A stretch of DNA of 64,000 nt from JBFLYO01 sp040756745 (GTDB lineage: Bacteria > Bacteroidota > Ignavibacteria > UBA10030 > UBA6906): the NCBI GenBank assembly GCA_040756745.1, contig JBFLYO010000021.1, forward strand, positions 1-64,000, in the 5' to 3' direction. Below, one piece after another: positions 26,268 through 35,322 of the stretch (position 1 is its first letter; each line of letters opens with the position of its first letter). The notes under the pieces were generated by a model. It did not search any database. It had not been told where the DNA came from and saw nothing but the letters and a program-made list of their open reading frames with translations. Made by a program: the position numbers and the translations under genes.

Positions 26268-28490
26268 ATGCCCAGCATAGGACAGACGGTTTCCCATTAC
26301 CGACTACTCGAACTTCTGGGCACCGGAGGGATGGGGACGGTGTACAAGGCCGAGGACCTCAAGCTTGGCCGGGCCGTTGCCCTCAAATTCCTCCCTTCTG
26401 AACTCACGCGTGATCCCGACGCTAAGCAGCGGTTCGTCCAAGAGGCACGGACCGCATCGTTGCTCCAGCACAAGAATATCTGTGTCGTCTACGACATTGA
26501 TGAGACCGAAGACGGGCAGATCTTCATCTCCATGGAGTGCCTCGAGGGAGAGACGCTCCGGAAGAAGATTGACTCCGGCCCCCTGCAGCCCGGCGAGTCG
26601 GCGAGGATTGCCACACAGATCGCACTTGGATTGGGCGGGGCGCATGGTGCTGGGATCGTTCACCGGGACGTAAAACCGGCAAACATTATTATTGCTCATG
26701 ACGGGACTGTGAAGATCCTCGACTTCGGCCTGGCGAAGACAAAGGGGCGGGGACTCCTGACGAAAGAAGGGATAACGCTCGGCACGGCGGCATACATGTC
26801 GCCAGAGCAGATCCGGGGCGATCCTATCGACCACCGGACGGACATCTGGTCGCTTGGCGTCGTGCTGTATGAGATGGCCACCGGCCGGCGTCCCTTCGGC
26901 GGGGAGTATGAGCAGGCCGCCATGTACTCTATTGTCCATGAGAAACACCGCCCGGCTTCACAGGCACGCCCCGGCGTCCCCGTGTCGCTCGAACGAATCA
27001 TCAACCGGTGTCTTGAGAAGCATCCCGCGGACCGGTATCCGGATGCTGCAGCGGTGGCCGATGAGTTGCAGGGAGTCGACCGGCGCCCAACCGGCCGCCG
27101 CGCGGGGGTCGCGCGCTCGATCGCCGTTCTCCCATTTGCCGACATCAGTCCAGGGAAGGACAACCAGTACATCAGCGACGGGCTGACGGAGGAGATCATC
27201 GCAAAGCTCTCACGGCTGCGCAACATCAGGGTCCTCCTCCGCACCGCCGTCATGAACTACGACCGGGCCGGCAAGTCGGCTAGGCAGATCGCCTCTGACC
27301 TCGGCGTGGAATACGTGCTGGAAGGGAGCGTGCGAAAACACGGCTTTGACCTTCGCATTACTATGCAACTCATCGACGCCGACCAGGACGCATACCTCTG
27401 GGCCGAGACGTACGACGGTTCGATGGACGATGTCTTTGTAATGCAGGAAAAGGTGGCCGACCGTGTGGTGAAAGCCCTCAAGGTCCGGGTCACGCCTACT
27501 GAGAAACGGACACTGGAGCACCGCGGGACCGAGGATCCGGAGGCATACCAGCTCTACTTGCGGGGCCGGTACTTCTGGAACAAACGGAGCGGCGAGGGAC
27601 ACCGGACTGCCATCCGCTATTTCGAAGAAGCGATCGCGAAGGACCCGGGGTACGCCCTTGCGTGGGCCGGGGTCGCGGATTCGTACAATCTGATCACTGA
27701 ATTCGCACCGGCCGCGCGGCAGGAATTCGATCAAAGGGCGTACGCGGCGGTCCGCAAGGCGCTCGAGCTCGATCCCCGACTCGCTGAGGCTCATGCCTCG
27801 TACGGGAGTCTCACCATGATCAACGAATGGGACTGGAAGACGTCCGAACGGGAGCTGAAACTGGCCATCAAACTCAACCCCAACTATGCGACTGCGCATC
27901 ACTGGTATGCGGAATGGGCCCAGTGCCGGGGACGGACGAGTGAGGCAATCGCTTCGATCACGCGCGCAGCGGAGCTGGATCCCCTGTCGCCCGCGATACT
28001 CAAGGACCACGGGATGATCCTGTACTACAGCCGGGACTACGACGGTGCGATTATTTACGCGCACAAGACCCTGGAGCTGGATCCCCATTTTTCCTCGGCG
28101 CACCGACTGCTGTCGCTGGCATACCAGGGGAAGGGGATGATCGACGAGGCGATCACGGAGAACCGTCTCTGGGGAGAACTGATGGGGAAGGGAATTGAAG
28201 CTGCTTTGGGACTTGCGCAATGTTACGCGGCGGCCGGGCGACAGGAGGAAGCGCTCCGGACCATGGCAGCGATCGACGCTGCAGAGTATGCGGTTGGAAA
28301 CCACTATCGCGGCGCCGCCATGACCTATGCGCCGCTCGGCATGGCTGATCAGGCGTTCGAAGCCCTCGAACGGGCGTACGAACTGAAGGCGGAATCGCTC
28401 TGTAACCTCAAGGTCGATCCCAAGATGGACCGCCTCCGTCCCGACCCCCGGTTCCTCACGCTGTTAAGGAGAGTAGGGCTGGAGAAGTGA
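26268..28490 (+). CDS. Soluble Ser/Thr protein kinase with TolB-like and TPR domains
   Basis: 740 residues. A Hanks-type kinase domain (1-270) has the Gly loop LGTGGMGTVYKA, Lys40, HRDVKPAN (Asp134), DFG (152-154) and MSPEQ. It is followed by the block IAVLPFADISPGKDNQYISD (about 285-415), a TolB/CadC-like amino-terminal domain often found next to kinases and cyclases, then about eight TPRs to the C-terminus. There is no membrane helix, so it is cytoplasmic. Such kinase-TPR fusions are common in FCB bacteria and Acidobacteria. Substrates are unknown. It is divergent from the tetR operon. Confidence 0.92.
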   Translation: MPSIGQTVSHYRLLELLGTGGMGTVYKAEDLKLGRAVALKFLPSELTRDPDAKQRFVQEARTASLLQHKNICVVYDIDETEDGQIFISMECLEGETLRKKIDSGPLQPGESARIATQIALGLGGAHGAGIVHRDVKPANIIIAHDGTVKILDFGLAKTKGRGLLTKEGITLGTAAYMSPEQIRGDPIDHRTDIWSLGVVLYEMATGRRPFGGEYEQAAMYSIVHEKHRPASQARPGVPVSLERIINRCLEKHPADRYPDAAAVADELQGVDRRPTGRRAGVARSIAVLPFADISPGKDNQYISDGLTEEIIAKLSRLRNIRVLLRTAVMNYDRAGKSARQIASDLGVEYVLEGSVRKHGFDLRITMQLIDADQDAYLWAETYDGSMDDVFVMQEKVADRVVKALKVRVTPTEKRTLEHRGTEDPEAYQLYLRGRYFWNKRSGEGHRTAIRYFEEAIAKDPGYALAWAGVADSYNLITEFAPAARQEFDQRAYAAVRKALELDPRLAEAHASYGSLTMINEWDWKTSERELKLAIKLNPNYATAHHWYAEWAQCRGRTSEAIASITRAAELDPLSPAILKDHGMILYYSRDYDGAIIYAHKTLELDPHFSSAHRLLSLAYQGKGMIDEAITENRLWGELMGKGIEAALGLAQCYAAAGRQEEALRTMAAIDAAEYAVGNHYRGAAMTYAPLGMADQAFEALERAYELKAESLCNLKVDPKMDRLRPDPRFLTLLRRVGLEK

Positions 28491-28508
28491 CGGGGCGGAG
28501 GGCGGCGC

Positions 28509-30323
28509 CTACCTGACTTCCTGGGGGAACACCACCGGGACTGAGTTGACCATGTCCAGCACGAGCTGTCGCTCAAGCTGAAGGCGGAGACTCCTGTCGA
28601 GGCAAAACACGGCTGATTCGTGGTTGTTCTCGGCCGAGTAGAGGTCGAAGTTCCAGCTCCCGATCCCCACAAGCACCCGGTCGAAGTAAAACTCCTTGGC
28701 GTGCATGTAGTTGAAGTACTGGTATCCCCGGACCCCCGCACGGACCAGCGGGGCGATCATGGTCCGCACGCGCGCTGCAACTTCTCTCCCCTCCTTGTCG
28801 ATCATCGGCGTCAGCATGTCCTCCCAGAGAGGTTCCCCGACGAGCTGTGCATCCTTTACCCGGCTGCGGAGGAACGAGGTAGACTCCCCCAGCCCTCCGT
28901 CTTTGCCGTTGGTGATGTAGACAATCCTGAACGATGAATCGCGAGCGCGCTCGTGCATCACCCGTGCAAGCCTGTCGATTTCACCTGGCTGTCGGGTTTC
29001 AAGGTCAAACTCGATTTCGGGACTCGTCATGTACATGGAATGTCTTGCCGCCCCGAGATACCGCGCAAGCATCGTGACGATCCGCTGCGGCTCGGCGTTG
29101 TCACCCTGGACAGCAGTCCTGCAGATGCCGTTCATCCGCGTCGATGGATTCCCCAGCCACCGGTCATAGTGTTCGCGCCCGCGGACCCCTGCGGCACGCT
29201 CCGAGGCGAGATTGTCTGCCAGCAGGGACTCCGCTGCGGCAATGGGGCGGTTGTCCCGGTCGTACCGCTTCCAGAGTCGGATGAAACTCTCCAGCAGACT
29301 CGTCACCGCCGGCCCCTGGATCAGGAGGTCGGTATCGCGGTTCAGGAAATTGAACCCATCGGATTCGTTCTCATAATCGAGGATGTTCATCCCGCCGAGG
29401 ATCGCCTCTTCGCCGTCTCTGATCCAGATCTTGTTGTGGAACATTCTGTCGATCTGGTTCAGCCGTTTGTCGGCTACGCGCACAACCGGAATCCCCTCCC
29501 GTTCCAGTACTCCTACGGCATAGTTGGAAACGGAGAACGTATAGAAGTCCTCCGTGATCAGCCGGACATCCACGCCGCGCCTCTTCCGCTCCACCATGAC
29601 CCGGATGAGCTCGCGCCCGGTCGCGTCGGCGATAATTGTCATCACGGCCACATAGAGCAACCGCCGGGCTTCTCCTGCCAGCCGCAGTTTCTGCGGATAC
29701 GACTCGACGCCGTTGAACAGCGCCCGCAAGCTGTTCCCATAGGTGAGTTCGCTCTGCGTCTCGTCGTCCAGTCGGCGCTGGAACTCAGCGTCGAACAACG
29801 GAGTGCCAAGGGTGTCCGGATCGAACCTCTCGCCGAACTCCTCATGATAGAACGACAGGGACCGGTCCAGTTGTTTGAGCGGCGGGTACATCAGGCTCCC
29901 CCAGGCCTTCAGACAGCGGTAGGGCCGCAGGTGATTTTGCCTCGTCTCGTCAAAGGGAGAATCGACGTAGAGGGCGTGCGCGGCTGAGAGGAAGTCGCGT
30001 TTGCCGGATCGTTCGACGAACCGATCGGCATCCAGTGCGAACAGATCCTGGACTTCCGCTGGGGGGACGTGCACCGGCGCGAGGATCCTCAGTTTGTCGT
30101 AGGGGTCCCACGTGAACCGGACGGAGCCGGTCCAGGGCGCTGTGCCCGCGGGAGTCAACCGGATCAGCCCACCGGTCTTCGATGCGTAGTAGTCCGCGAG
30201 GGTGTGTAACGAGACCTCAGCCGGAGCATCCTCCGTTCCCGGAAACAATCCTCCCGGATCGCCGCTCACGCAGGAGCAGAGGAGCAGAGAGAGAACGATC
30301 AGCGGCGGCCACGCCCCGGCCAT
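28509..30323 (-). CDS. Phospholipase D family lipoprotein
   Basis: 604 residues from the ATG at 30323, which has GGAGGTG upstream and opens a lipoprotein signal MAGAWPPLIVLSLLLCSC; the longer frame would overlap the upstream gene. Two HKD motifs are present: HNKIWIRDGEEAILGGMN and HAKEFYFDRVLVGIGSWN, each with the downstream Gly-Gly/Ser-x-Asn part. This is the YmdC/cardiolipin synthase-like branch with an N-terminal extension of about 200 residues. Phosphatidyl transfer or phospholipase activity in the cell envelope is expected. The gene follows an unknown secreted protein gene (30337-31380) with 13 nt between them. Confidence 0.85.
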   Translation of the reverse strand: MAGAWPPLIVLSLLLCSCVSGDPGGLFPGTEDAPAEVSLHTLADYYASKTGGLIRLTPAGTAPWTGSVRFTWDPYDKLRILAPVHVPPAEVQDLFALDADRFVERSGKRDFLSAAHALYVDSPFDETRQNHLRPYRCLKAWGSLMYPPLKQLDRSLSFYHEEFGERFDPDTLGTPLFDAEFQRRLDDETQSELTYGNSLRALFNGVESYPQKLRLAGEARRLLYVAVMTIIADATGRELIRVMVERKRRGVDVRLITEDFYTFSVSNYAVGVLEREGIPVVRVADKRLNQIDRMFHNKIWIRDGEEAILGGMNILDYENESDGFNFLNRDTDLLIQGPAVTSLLESFIRLWKRYDRDNRPIAAAESLLADNLASERAAGVRGREHYDRWLGNPSTRMNGICRTAVQGDNAEPQRIVTMLARYLGAARHSMYMTSPEIEFDLETRQPGEIDRLARVMHERARDSSFRIVYITNGKDGGLGESTSFLRSRVKDAQLVGEPLWEDMLTPMIDKEGREVAARVRTMIAPLVRAGVRGYQYFNYMHAKEFYFDRVLVGIGSWNFDLYSAENNHESAVFCLDRSLRLQLERQLVLDMVNSVPVVFPQEVR

Positions 30324-30336
30324 GACAGGCCTCCCG

Positions 30337-31380
30337 TCACCTCCGGAAATAGACATTTGCCCCAAGATGGTAACGAAGCGCCTTCTCGGACTTTTCGGAC
30401 GTCTGATAGTCCATGTACTCCCACTCTTTCTGGATCCCTCCGGTCAGGTTGAACCATCGTCCGGTGGCCTGAAGGCCGAGAAAGATCGTCGTTCGCGCAA
30501 GGTCGGCCAGCACCGTCTTTTTCGACCGCACTCTGAGCCCGCCGGCAGAAAAACTCCACTCCCCCCCGGCGTACGCTCCGAGGTTCATCAACGAGCTGGT
30601 ATTCCAGCCTGCACCGAAGAGCCATCCGATGGATCCGACCTTGATGCCGAGAAACTCCCCCGGACCGGAGAAGAACGCCTGGTACTTCATCCCGATGAGA
30701 TCCACTGCGCCGCAAAGCGCAAGGTTGATGCCTCCCACGCGGGGCGAGAGAGGCATGATGTATCCCCCCGCCACCTGAATCCAGGTTGCTTCAACCTCGG
30801 ATCTCCGGTCCATGGTGCGGTCGAATGCCATGAGCACGTTCCAGCGGGAAACAAGAACGCCCATGCCGGCCATGCTCAGACCCTTCGGTTCACTCATGAG
30901 GTGAAGTCTGACCTTCAAGGCCCGGAACCGGTTCTCCCTGAACGGACGGTCGATGGATGCCTCGAACGGAAGGAAATAATATGGAACATCCTCCCTCCGC
31001 AACGGATCGAAGCGTACCATTCGGGCCCCGGTGCCCCGCACCTTCAGGAGAAGCCCTGAAGGATGGGATTGATACATCGACCAGCCGGTCCCTGCCGAGA
31101 CCTGGAGAGGCGAGTCCAGCATGAATTGCACGCCGTAGTAATCGGCATTCATCCTGGTGTAATAGGTTTGAACGAGATTCTCGTAGGGGCTGGGAGTTAC
31201 GACTCCGCCCGAGCCCTGTCCGGAATGATCGGGCGCATGTTCCGGGCCGAAGGGATCATATGCAGGCGGAGGAGCTCCCGTCGTGTCCGAAACCGGAGGG
31301 GGGACCTCCTGGGCGTGGAGCGGAATGCCAGATGCGACCAGAATAACACAGAGCGCGAAGGTGACCGGTATTCGTTGCAT
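30337..31380 (-). CDS. Secreted protein of unknown function, possible outer-membrane protein
   Basis: 347 residues from the ATG at 31380: GGGAGG lies six bases upstream of it, and it starts the signal MQRIPVTFALCVILVASG with cleavage at HAQ-E. A Pro/Gly-rich linker (about 25-60) follows, then alternating polar/aromatic strands ending in YHLGANVYFRR, with a terminal aromatic-basic pattern like a beta-barrel. I do not recognise the family. Cotranscribed with the phospholipase D lipoprotein, so an envelope role is plausible. Confidence 0.7.
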   Translation of the reverse strand: MQRIPVTFALCVILVASGIPLHAQEVPPPVSDTTGAPPPAYDPFGPEHAPDHSGQGSGGVVTPSPYENLVQTYYTRMNADYYGVQFMLDSPLQVSAGTGWSMYQSHPSGLLLKVRGTGARMVRFDPLRREDVPYYFLPFEASIDRPFRENRFRALKVRLHLMSEPKGLSMAGMGVLVSRWNVLMAFDRTMDRRSEVEATWIQVAGGYIMPLSPRVGGINLALCGAVDLIGMKYQAFFSGPGEFLGIKVGSIGWLFGAGWNTSSLMNLGAYAGGEWSFSAGGLRVRSKKTVLADLARTTIFLGLQATGRWFNLTGGIQKEWEYMDYQTSEKSEKALRYHLGANVYFRR

Positions 31381-31495
31381 CGTCATCCTCCCGGAGGAAT
31401 CCTCAGTTGAATACCTGGTACCGCGGAGGTGCTGATCGGAGGTGATGACCTTGATACGGAGATTTTTCCTCTTGCGCAAGTGCAGAAGGTCCTCC

Positions 31496-31524
31496 TTGAC
31501 AAGGATGCAGTCCAGCCGTACATT
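31496..31524 (+). promoter_or_regulatory. Sigma-70-like promoter of the trehalase gene
   Basis: TTGACA (31496-31501), a 17-nt spacer and TACATT (31519-31524) lie 37 nt upstream of the chosen start at 31561. A 10-nt palindrome CTTGCGCAAG (31471-31480) just upstream could bind a regulator. Confidence 0.5.
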
Positions 31525-31560
31525 CGCAAAAGAGACGATCAAACATCCGTACGGGTAGCT

Positions 31561-33609
31561 ATGAGACTGTGCAGCGATTACGGCATTATCCGGCTTCTCA
31601 TGCCGCTGGGCCTTCTCTCCCTCGTTTCGCCGGCATCCCTCAGCCAGGATCGCACGGGCCCTCCCATCCATGTCCGGACGGCCTTGGTTCTGGATTCATT
31701 GCTCCATGACGAGGACACCGACGGGGACCGAAAGATCACCATCGACGACCCGCACATCGCGGGGACCGGGAGAGGAGACAAGCGATTCGAACTACGGTCG
31801 TCGGACGGGAGGCCGTATGAGATTGCCGGCCCATACTATCTTGCCAACCTCCTTGAGGAATTGACGATTGCGGCCGATGCAGGTCTCGAAACCGCTGAGA
31901 TCTTTCCTGAACGAATCTTCGCACCCCCCCTCGACCGGATCTCCCGGAACATCCGCACGCGCTTCTGGGCGGGATTGACGCGACACATTGATGAGGATGG
32001 GCTCGGGGTGATTCTGAACGACGAGAAGGCCGGGACCGCCGGCGGGGAGCGATACATTTACGTCCCGCCATCCGACAGGCTTGCCTCAGCATATTTCACG
32101 GACGTGGCGGCGCGGCATCCTGATTGGAAGCTTCACGTTGTCGTCCTCCCCTCTGTTATTACTCCAGCGTATGTTCGAAATCTCGACGGTCGTTACGGAA
32201 TCCTCACGCTCAGCCTCACTCGTTCCGCCGAAGGGAAGGTGCGAGGCGAGCCGTTCGTTGTTCCGGGGGGGCGATTCAACGAGATGTACGGATGGGACAG
32301 CTACTTCATCGTGCTGGGTCTGCTCAACGACGGCCAGGTCGACCTGGCCCGCTCGATGGTCAACAACCATGTCTACGAGATCACCCACTACGCCGCAATC
32401 CTCAATGCGAACAGGACTTACTACCTGACCAGGTCACAGCCCCCGTTTCTGACATCGATGGCCCTTGCGGTGTACTCCCGGCTACCGAAGAATGCAGCGT
32501 CGAAGCGGTGGCTCCGAGATGCGCTCGCGGCTGCGATCACGGAGTATGACTCGGTCTGGACAAGCGGGCCGCGGATGACGGCAACCGGGCTGAGCCGTTA
32601 TTACGACCGCGGCTATGGCCCGCCGCCGGAAGTGGAGCCGGGTCATTTCGACGAAGTGTACGCCCGCTTTGCCCGGCACTACGGCATGAGTTTCAAGGAG
32701 TTCCTTGCCGCGTACCGTCCTTCTCCGGTGCCGGACGATGCGCATACTGAAACCGGCGGCGAGGAGGGGCTCACCGTCCCTGAACTCGATCGCTACTTCG
32801 TGCACGACCGCAGCATGCGGGAGTCTGGGCACGACACGAGTTATCGGCTGGAAGGCCGGAGCGCCGACCTGGTTACGGTGGACCTCAACGCGCTTCTCTA
32901 CAAGTACGAAGCCGACATTGCAGCCACGATCCGGAAGGAGTTCGGCGGCACTCTGAAACTCGGCGGCGGACGGACAATCACCGCGTCCTTGTGGGAGAAA
33001 CGGGGACGAATAAGGAAAGATCTGGTGAACCGGTACTTATGGGATGGACAGCGGGGAATGTATTTCGATTACGACGTCAGGCAGGGGAAGACAACCGGGT
33101 ACGTCAGTGCGACGACACTCTATCCACTCTGGGCTTTGCTGGCGTCGCCCCGCCAGGCGGATACGCTTGTGACCAGGGCTCTTCCCCTTCTTGAAGCTGC
33201 AGGAGGGATCGTGGCGTCTTCGGAAGCGTCGCGCGGACCGATCACTCCCGAGCGTCCGCCCCGACAGTGGGATTACCCGAACGGGTGGGCTCCGCACCAG
33301 GTGATCGCGTGGCAGGGGCTTCTCGCATACGGCTACCGTGACGTCGCGCAGCGGCTCGCGTATCGCTGGCTCTACACGATCACGCTGAACGCAACGAATT
33401 ACAACGGGACGGTGCCGGAGAAGTTCGACCTTGTAACCCGCTCGCACCTGGTCTTCGCCGAGTACGGCAATGTCGGAACCGATTTCTCCTATATCACTCG
33501 GGAGGGATTCGGGTGGACAAACGCTTCGTATCAGATCGGTCTGGGCCTCATCGACCCCCATCATCGCCGACTGCTCAATCGGCTGATTCCGCCTGAATGG
33601 GTGTTCTGA
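31561..33609 (+). CDS. Exported trehalase of the neutral (Nth1-like) GH37 type
   Basis: 682 residues from the ATG at 31561, which starts a signal-like MRLCSDYGIIRLLMPLGLLS and follows a promoter at 31496. GH37 signatures: PGGRFNEMYGWDSYF from residue 235, and QWDYPNGWAPHQ from residue 569. The catalytic Asp is in ESGHDTSYR (421-429), a form typical of fungal neutral trehalases rather than of E. coli TreA/TreF (ESGWDFSSR). Residues 51-63 (EDTDGDRKITIDD) match the EF-like Ca2+-binding loop of yeast Nth1. It hydrolyses trehalose to two glucose. The longer frame from 31429 lacks a plausible N-terminus. Its 3' end overlaps the next gene tail-to-tail by 35 nt. Confidence 0.9.
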   Translation: MRLCSDYGIIRLLMPLGLLSLVSPASLSQDRTGPPIHVRTALVLDSLLHDEDTDGDRKITIDDPHIAGTGRGDKRFELRSSDGRPYEIAGPYYLANLLEELTIAADAGLETAEIFPERIFAPPLDRISRNIRTRFWAGLTRHIDEDGLGVILNDEKAGTAGGERYIYVPPSDRLASAYFTDVAARHPDWKLHVVVLPSVITPAYVRNLDGRYGILTLSLTRSAEGKVRGEPFVVPGGRFNEMYGWDSYFIVLGLLNDGQVDLARSMVNNHVYEITHYAAILNANRTYYLTRSQPPFLTSMALAVYSRLPKNAASKRWLRDALAAAITEYDSVWTSGPRMTATGLSRYYDRGYGPPPEVEPGHFDEVYARFARHYGMSFKEFLAAYRPSPVPDDAHTETGGEEGLTVPELDRYFVHDRSMRESGHDTSYRLEGRSADLVTVDLNALLYKYEADIAATIRKEFGGTLKLGGGRTITASLWEKRGRIRKDLVNRYLWDGQRGMYFDYDVRQGKTTGYVSATTLYPLWALLASPRQADTLVTRALPLLEAAGGIVASSEASRGPITPERPPRQWDYPNGWAPHQVIAWQGLLAYGYRDVAQRLAYRWLYTITLNATNYNGTVPEKFDLVTRSHLVFAEYGNVGTDFSYITREGFGWTNASYQIGLGLIDPHHRRLLNRLIPPEWVF

Positions 33610-34846
33610 GCCGTCCGGGCATCGGGAAGTGCCTCAGTATCATAACGAGAAGCATCCAGCCGCCGATTTCCAGGAAGCGGCTGATCGTCACACTGTCGAT
33701 CGTGGACCACCACGCCCCGTAGAATGCTCCTGCCTCTGCGATGCCTCCCGTGATGCCGCGGAGGGGGAAAGGGATGCGATTAAATACCGCGGTACTGAAA
33801 AGCATGAACAGCGATTCCCACCCCGGGATGCCGGCTCCGGACAACCGGGTGAGCACAATGATCATCGCCGGTGCAGTGTAGGCTGCGAATACCATGATGT
33901 TCGTTCCCCCGAACAGCGCAAGCACTGCCACAGTCCCCAGAGTGACTATACTGTACAGGCCGTCGCCCCTCGGGAATGACCGCAGGGCGCGTATTCGCTG
34001 CCGCGTCGTCACCAGGAGAACGGGCAGCCAATACGAAAGCAATGCGAGAGCGGCATTCGTCGTGCGACCCAGGTCCAACTCGCCCGAGAGAAACCTCGGC
34101 AGGTTCTCCAGATACGCCATGCGGTCTGGTGCGCCGAAACCCCAGCGGAGGTTGGCTCCATACGCAACCGACACGGGGATGAGCAGACGCGGGAGAAGAA
34201 GGATGAGCGTGGGGAGAACCGTTCCCGCGATCAGCCACCGGAGCGCAGCCGTCTCCCGTGTGCGAAGGTAGAGACGCACCTGATCCGCCAGGAACAGAGC
34301 CACGGGCACAAGCAAGAACTCCTTGAACAGGAGTCCCCCGCACGCAATCGTGAGACAGAGGCCGGGGCGGTTACGCTTCAGGGCCCATACCGCTGCCACT
34401 GTCAGCGCAAACGCCTCGACGTCAACCATCGCAGGGACCGCAAGGGATCCCTTGATGTGGAAAAACGAAAAGCCGACCGCGAGAAGGACGACCAGGCCGG
34501 TCGCGTGGTTGCCTCCCGCGGTGCGGGCAAGGAGGTACGAGAAGATGAGCAGGGCCATGCTGCTCACAATCACGAGGAAGCGGAATCCGACGTCGACGGA
34601 GAGTCCGAACAAGAGATAAAAAACGCGGACGATCAGTGGAGCCGCACAACGATATGCGAATGGAGCGGCCAGAGAGTCGTTCCCGATCAGTCCCTTCTCG
34701 GCGATGTTCAGATAGTGTACTTCGTCGTGCGCCGGCTGTCCCGGGGGGGTCAGCAGTGAAAGCGTGGCGACGATGAGCGCGGCCGCCAATGCAGCTGCAC
34801 CGAGGTCCTGTCGCCTGGTTACTGGTGGGGGCGATACGTGTGGCAT
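33575..34846 (-). CDS. Polytopic membrane protein, GT-C-like
   Basis: 423 residues with about ten membrane helices. An acidic periplasmic loop after the first helix (QPAHDEVHYLNIAEKG) resembles the Asp/Glu loop of GT-C glycosyltransferases, so it could use a lipid-linked sugar. No family motif is certain and no sugar-pathway genes are close. The last 35 nt overlap the trehalase gene on the other strand. Confidence 0.65.
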   Translation of the reverse strand: MPHVSPPPVTRRQDLGAAALAAALIVATLSLLTPPGQPAHDEVHYLNIAEKGLIGNDSLAAPFAYRCAAPLIVRVFYLLFGLSVDVGFRFLVIVSSMALLIFSYLLARTAGGNHATGLVVLLAVGFSFFHIKGSLAVPAMVDVEAFALTVAAVWALKRNRPGLCLTIACGGLLFKEFLLVPVALFLADQVRLYLRTRETAALRWLIAGTVLPTLILLLPRLLIPVSVAYGANLRWGFGAPDRMAYLENLPRFLSGELDLGRTTNAALALLSYWLPVLLVTTRQRIRALRSFPRGDGLYSIVTLGTVAVLALFGGTNIMVFAAYTAPAMIIVLTRLSGAGIPGWESLFMLFSTAVFNRIPFPLRGITGGIAEAGAFYGAWWSTIDSVTISRFLEIGGWMLLVMILRHFPMPGRLRTPIQAESAD

Positions 34847-34915
34847 TCATCCTTTGGGCTGAATGGCTACAAATGTACGTAATTTGCCCATGAACGCCAC
34901 TCGGAACGCTCCTCC

Positions 34916-34950
34916 CCTGGGGGCGGACGTCACATTTCGCCGCCCCCAGG
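34916..34950 (-). terminator. GC-rich hairpin after the small peptide gene
   Basis: CCTGGGGGCGG (34916-34926) and CCGCCCCCAGG (34940-34950) are a perfect 11-bp stem with a 13-nt loop, 24 nt beyond the stop of the gene at 34975. No U-run follows, so it may be a U-less terminator or a 3' stabiliser. Confidence 0.5.
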
Positions 34951-34974
34951 CACACCGTGCCTTGATTTCTCCGC

Positions 34975-35175
34975 TTAAACGATTAAATTAGCAGCATCGC
35001 ACACTGGCGGAGGAGGATCTGGTGGAGGAAGCGGCGGCGGCATTGTGGGATCACCCAGATCCACAATCAGTAAGTCACCGCGCGAGGTGATATCAGGGCG
35101 ATCGACCGAGCTTGTAATTCCGGCCAGCAGCAGGACGACGACCAGCGTTGCGATGGATGCAGTGAGGGGCTTCAT
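34975..35175 (-). CDS. Small secreted proline-rich peptide
   Basis: 66 residues. The ATG has an excellent ribosome site (GGAGGTATT directly before it), which makes the gene credible despite its size. A Sec signal (MKPLTASIATLVVVLLLAG) is followed by an acidic stretch (RGDLLIVDLGDPTM), a polyproline run (PPPLPPPDPPPP) and a short tail VCDAANLIV with a single Cys. No family is recognised. It is divergent from the secreted CHAT protease gene across the 147-nt region that holds the shared regulatory element. A substrate or partner role for that protease is a hypothesis only. Confidence 0.6.
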   Translation of the reverse strand: MKPLTASIATLVVVLLLAGITSSVDRPDITSRGDLLIVDLGDPTMPPPLPPPDPPPPVCDAANLIV

Positions 35176-35233
35176 AATACCTCCATGGGGAAAGTGAATG
35201 TAATGACGGTTCCACCCGGGAACCGGGCTGTCA

Positions 35234-35267
35234 GGAGTATTGATTCATTTCGCTCCCGAAATGGAAA
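35234..35267 (+). promoter_or_regulatory. Shared 34-nt regulatory element, copy 1 (CHAT gene)
   Basis: The element begins GGAGTATTGATTC and ends CGAAATGGAAA, with the perfect palindrome ATTTCG-CTCC-CGAAAT at 35247-35262 inside. It matches the element upstream of the ECF sigma gene (40310-40343) at 28 of 34 positions without gaps and in the same orientation to its gene. It ends 55 nt before the chosen CHAT start. Promoter of the ECF sigma factor or an operator are both possible. Confidence 0.65.
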
Positions 35268-35322
35268 TTTTTCTCCCAACTTTTTTTGGTTCTTTTTCGT
35301 CGTCGCCGGGGATCTTCTTACC

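Noticed and set aside
27210..28304. Minus-strand frame of 364 codons opposite the TPR kinase
   Set aside because: No recognisable domain or ribosome site; the kinase-TPR frame on the plus strand explains the region.
35185..35322. Upstream extension of the CHAT protein
   Set aside because: Low G+C, no ribosome site at the ATG at 35185, and it would read through the shared regulatory element.
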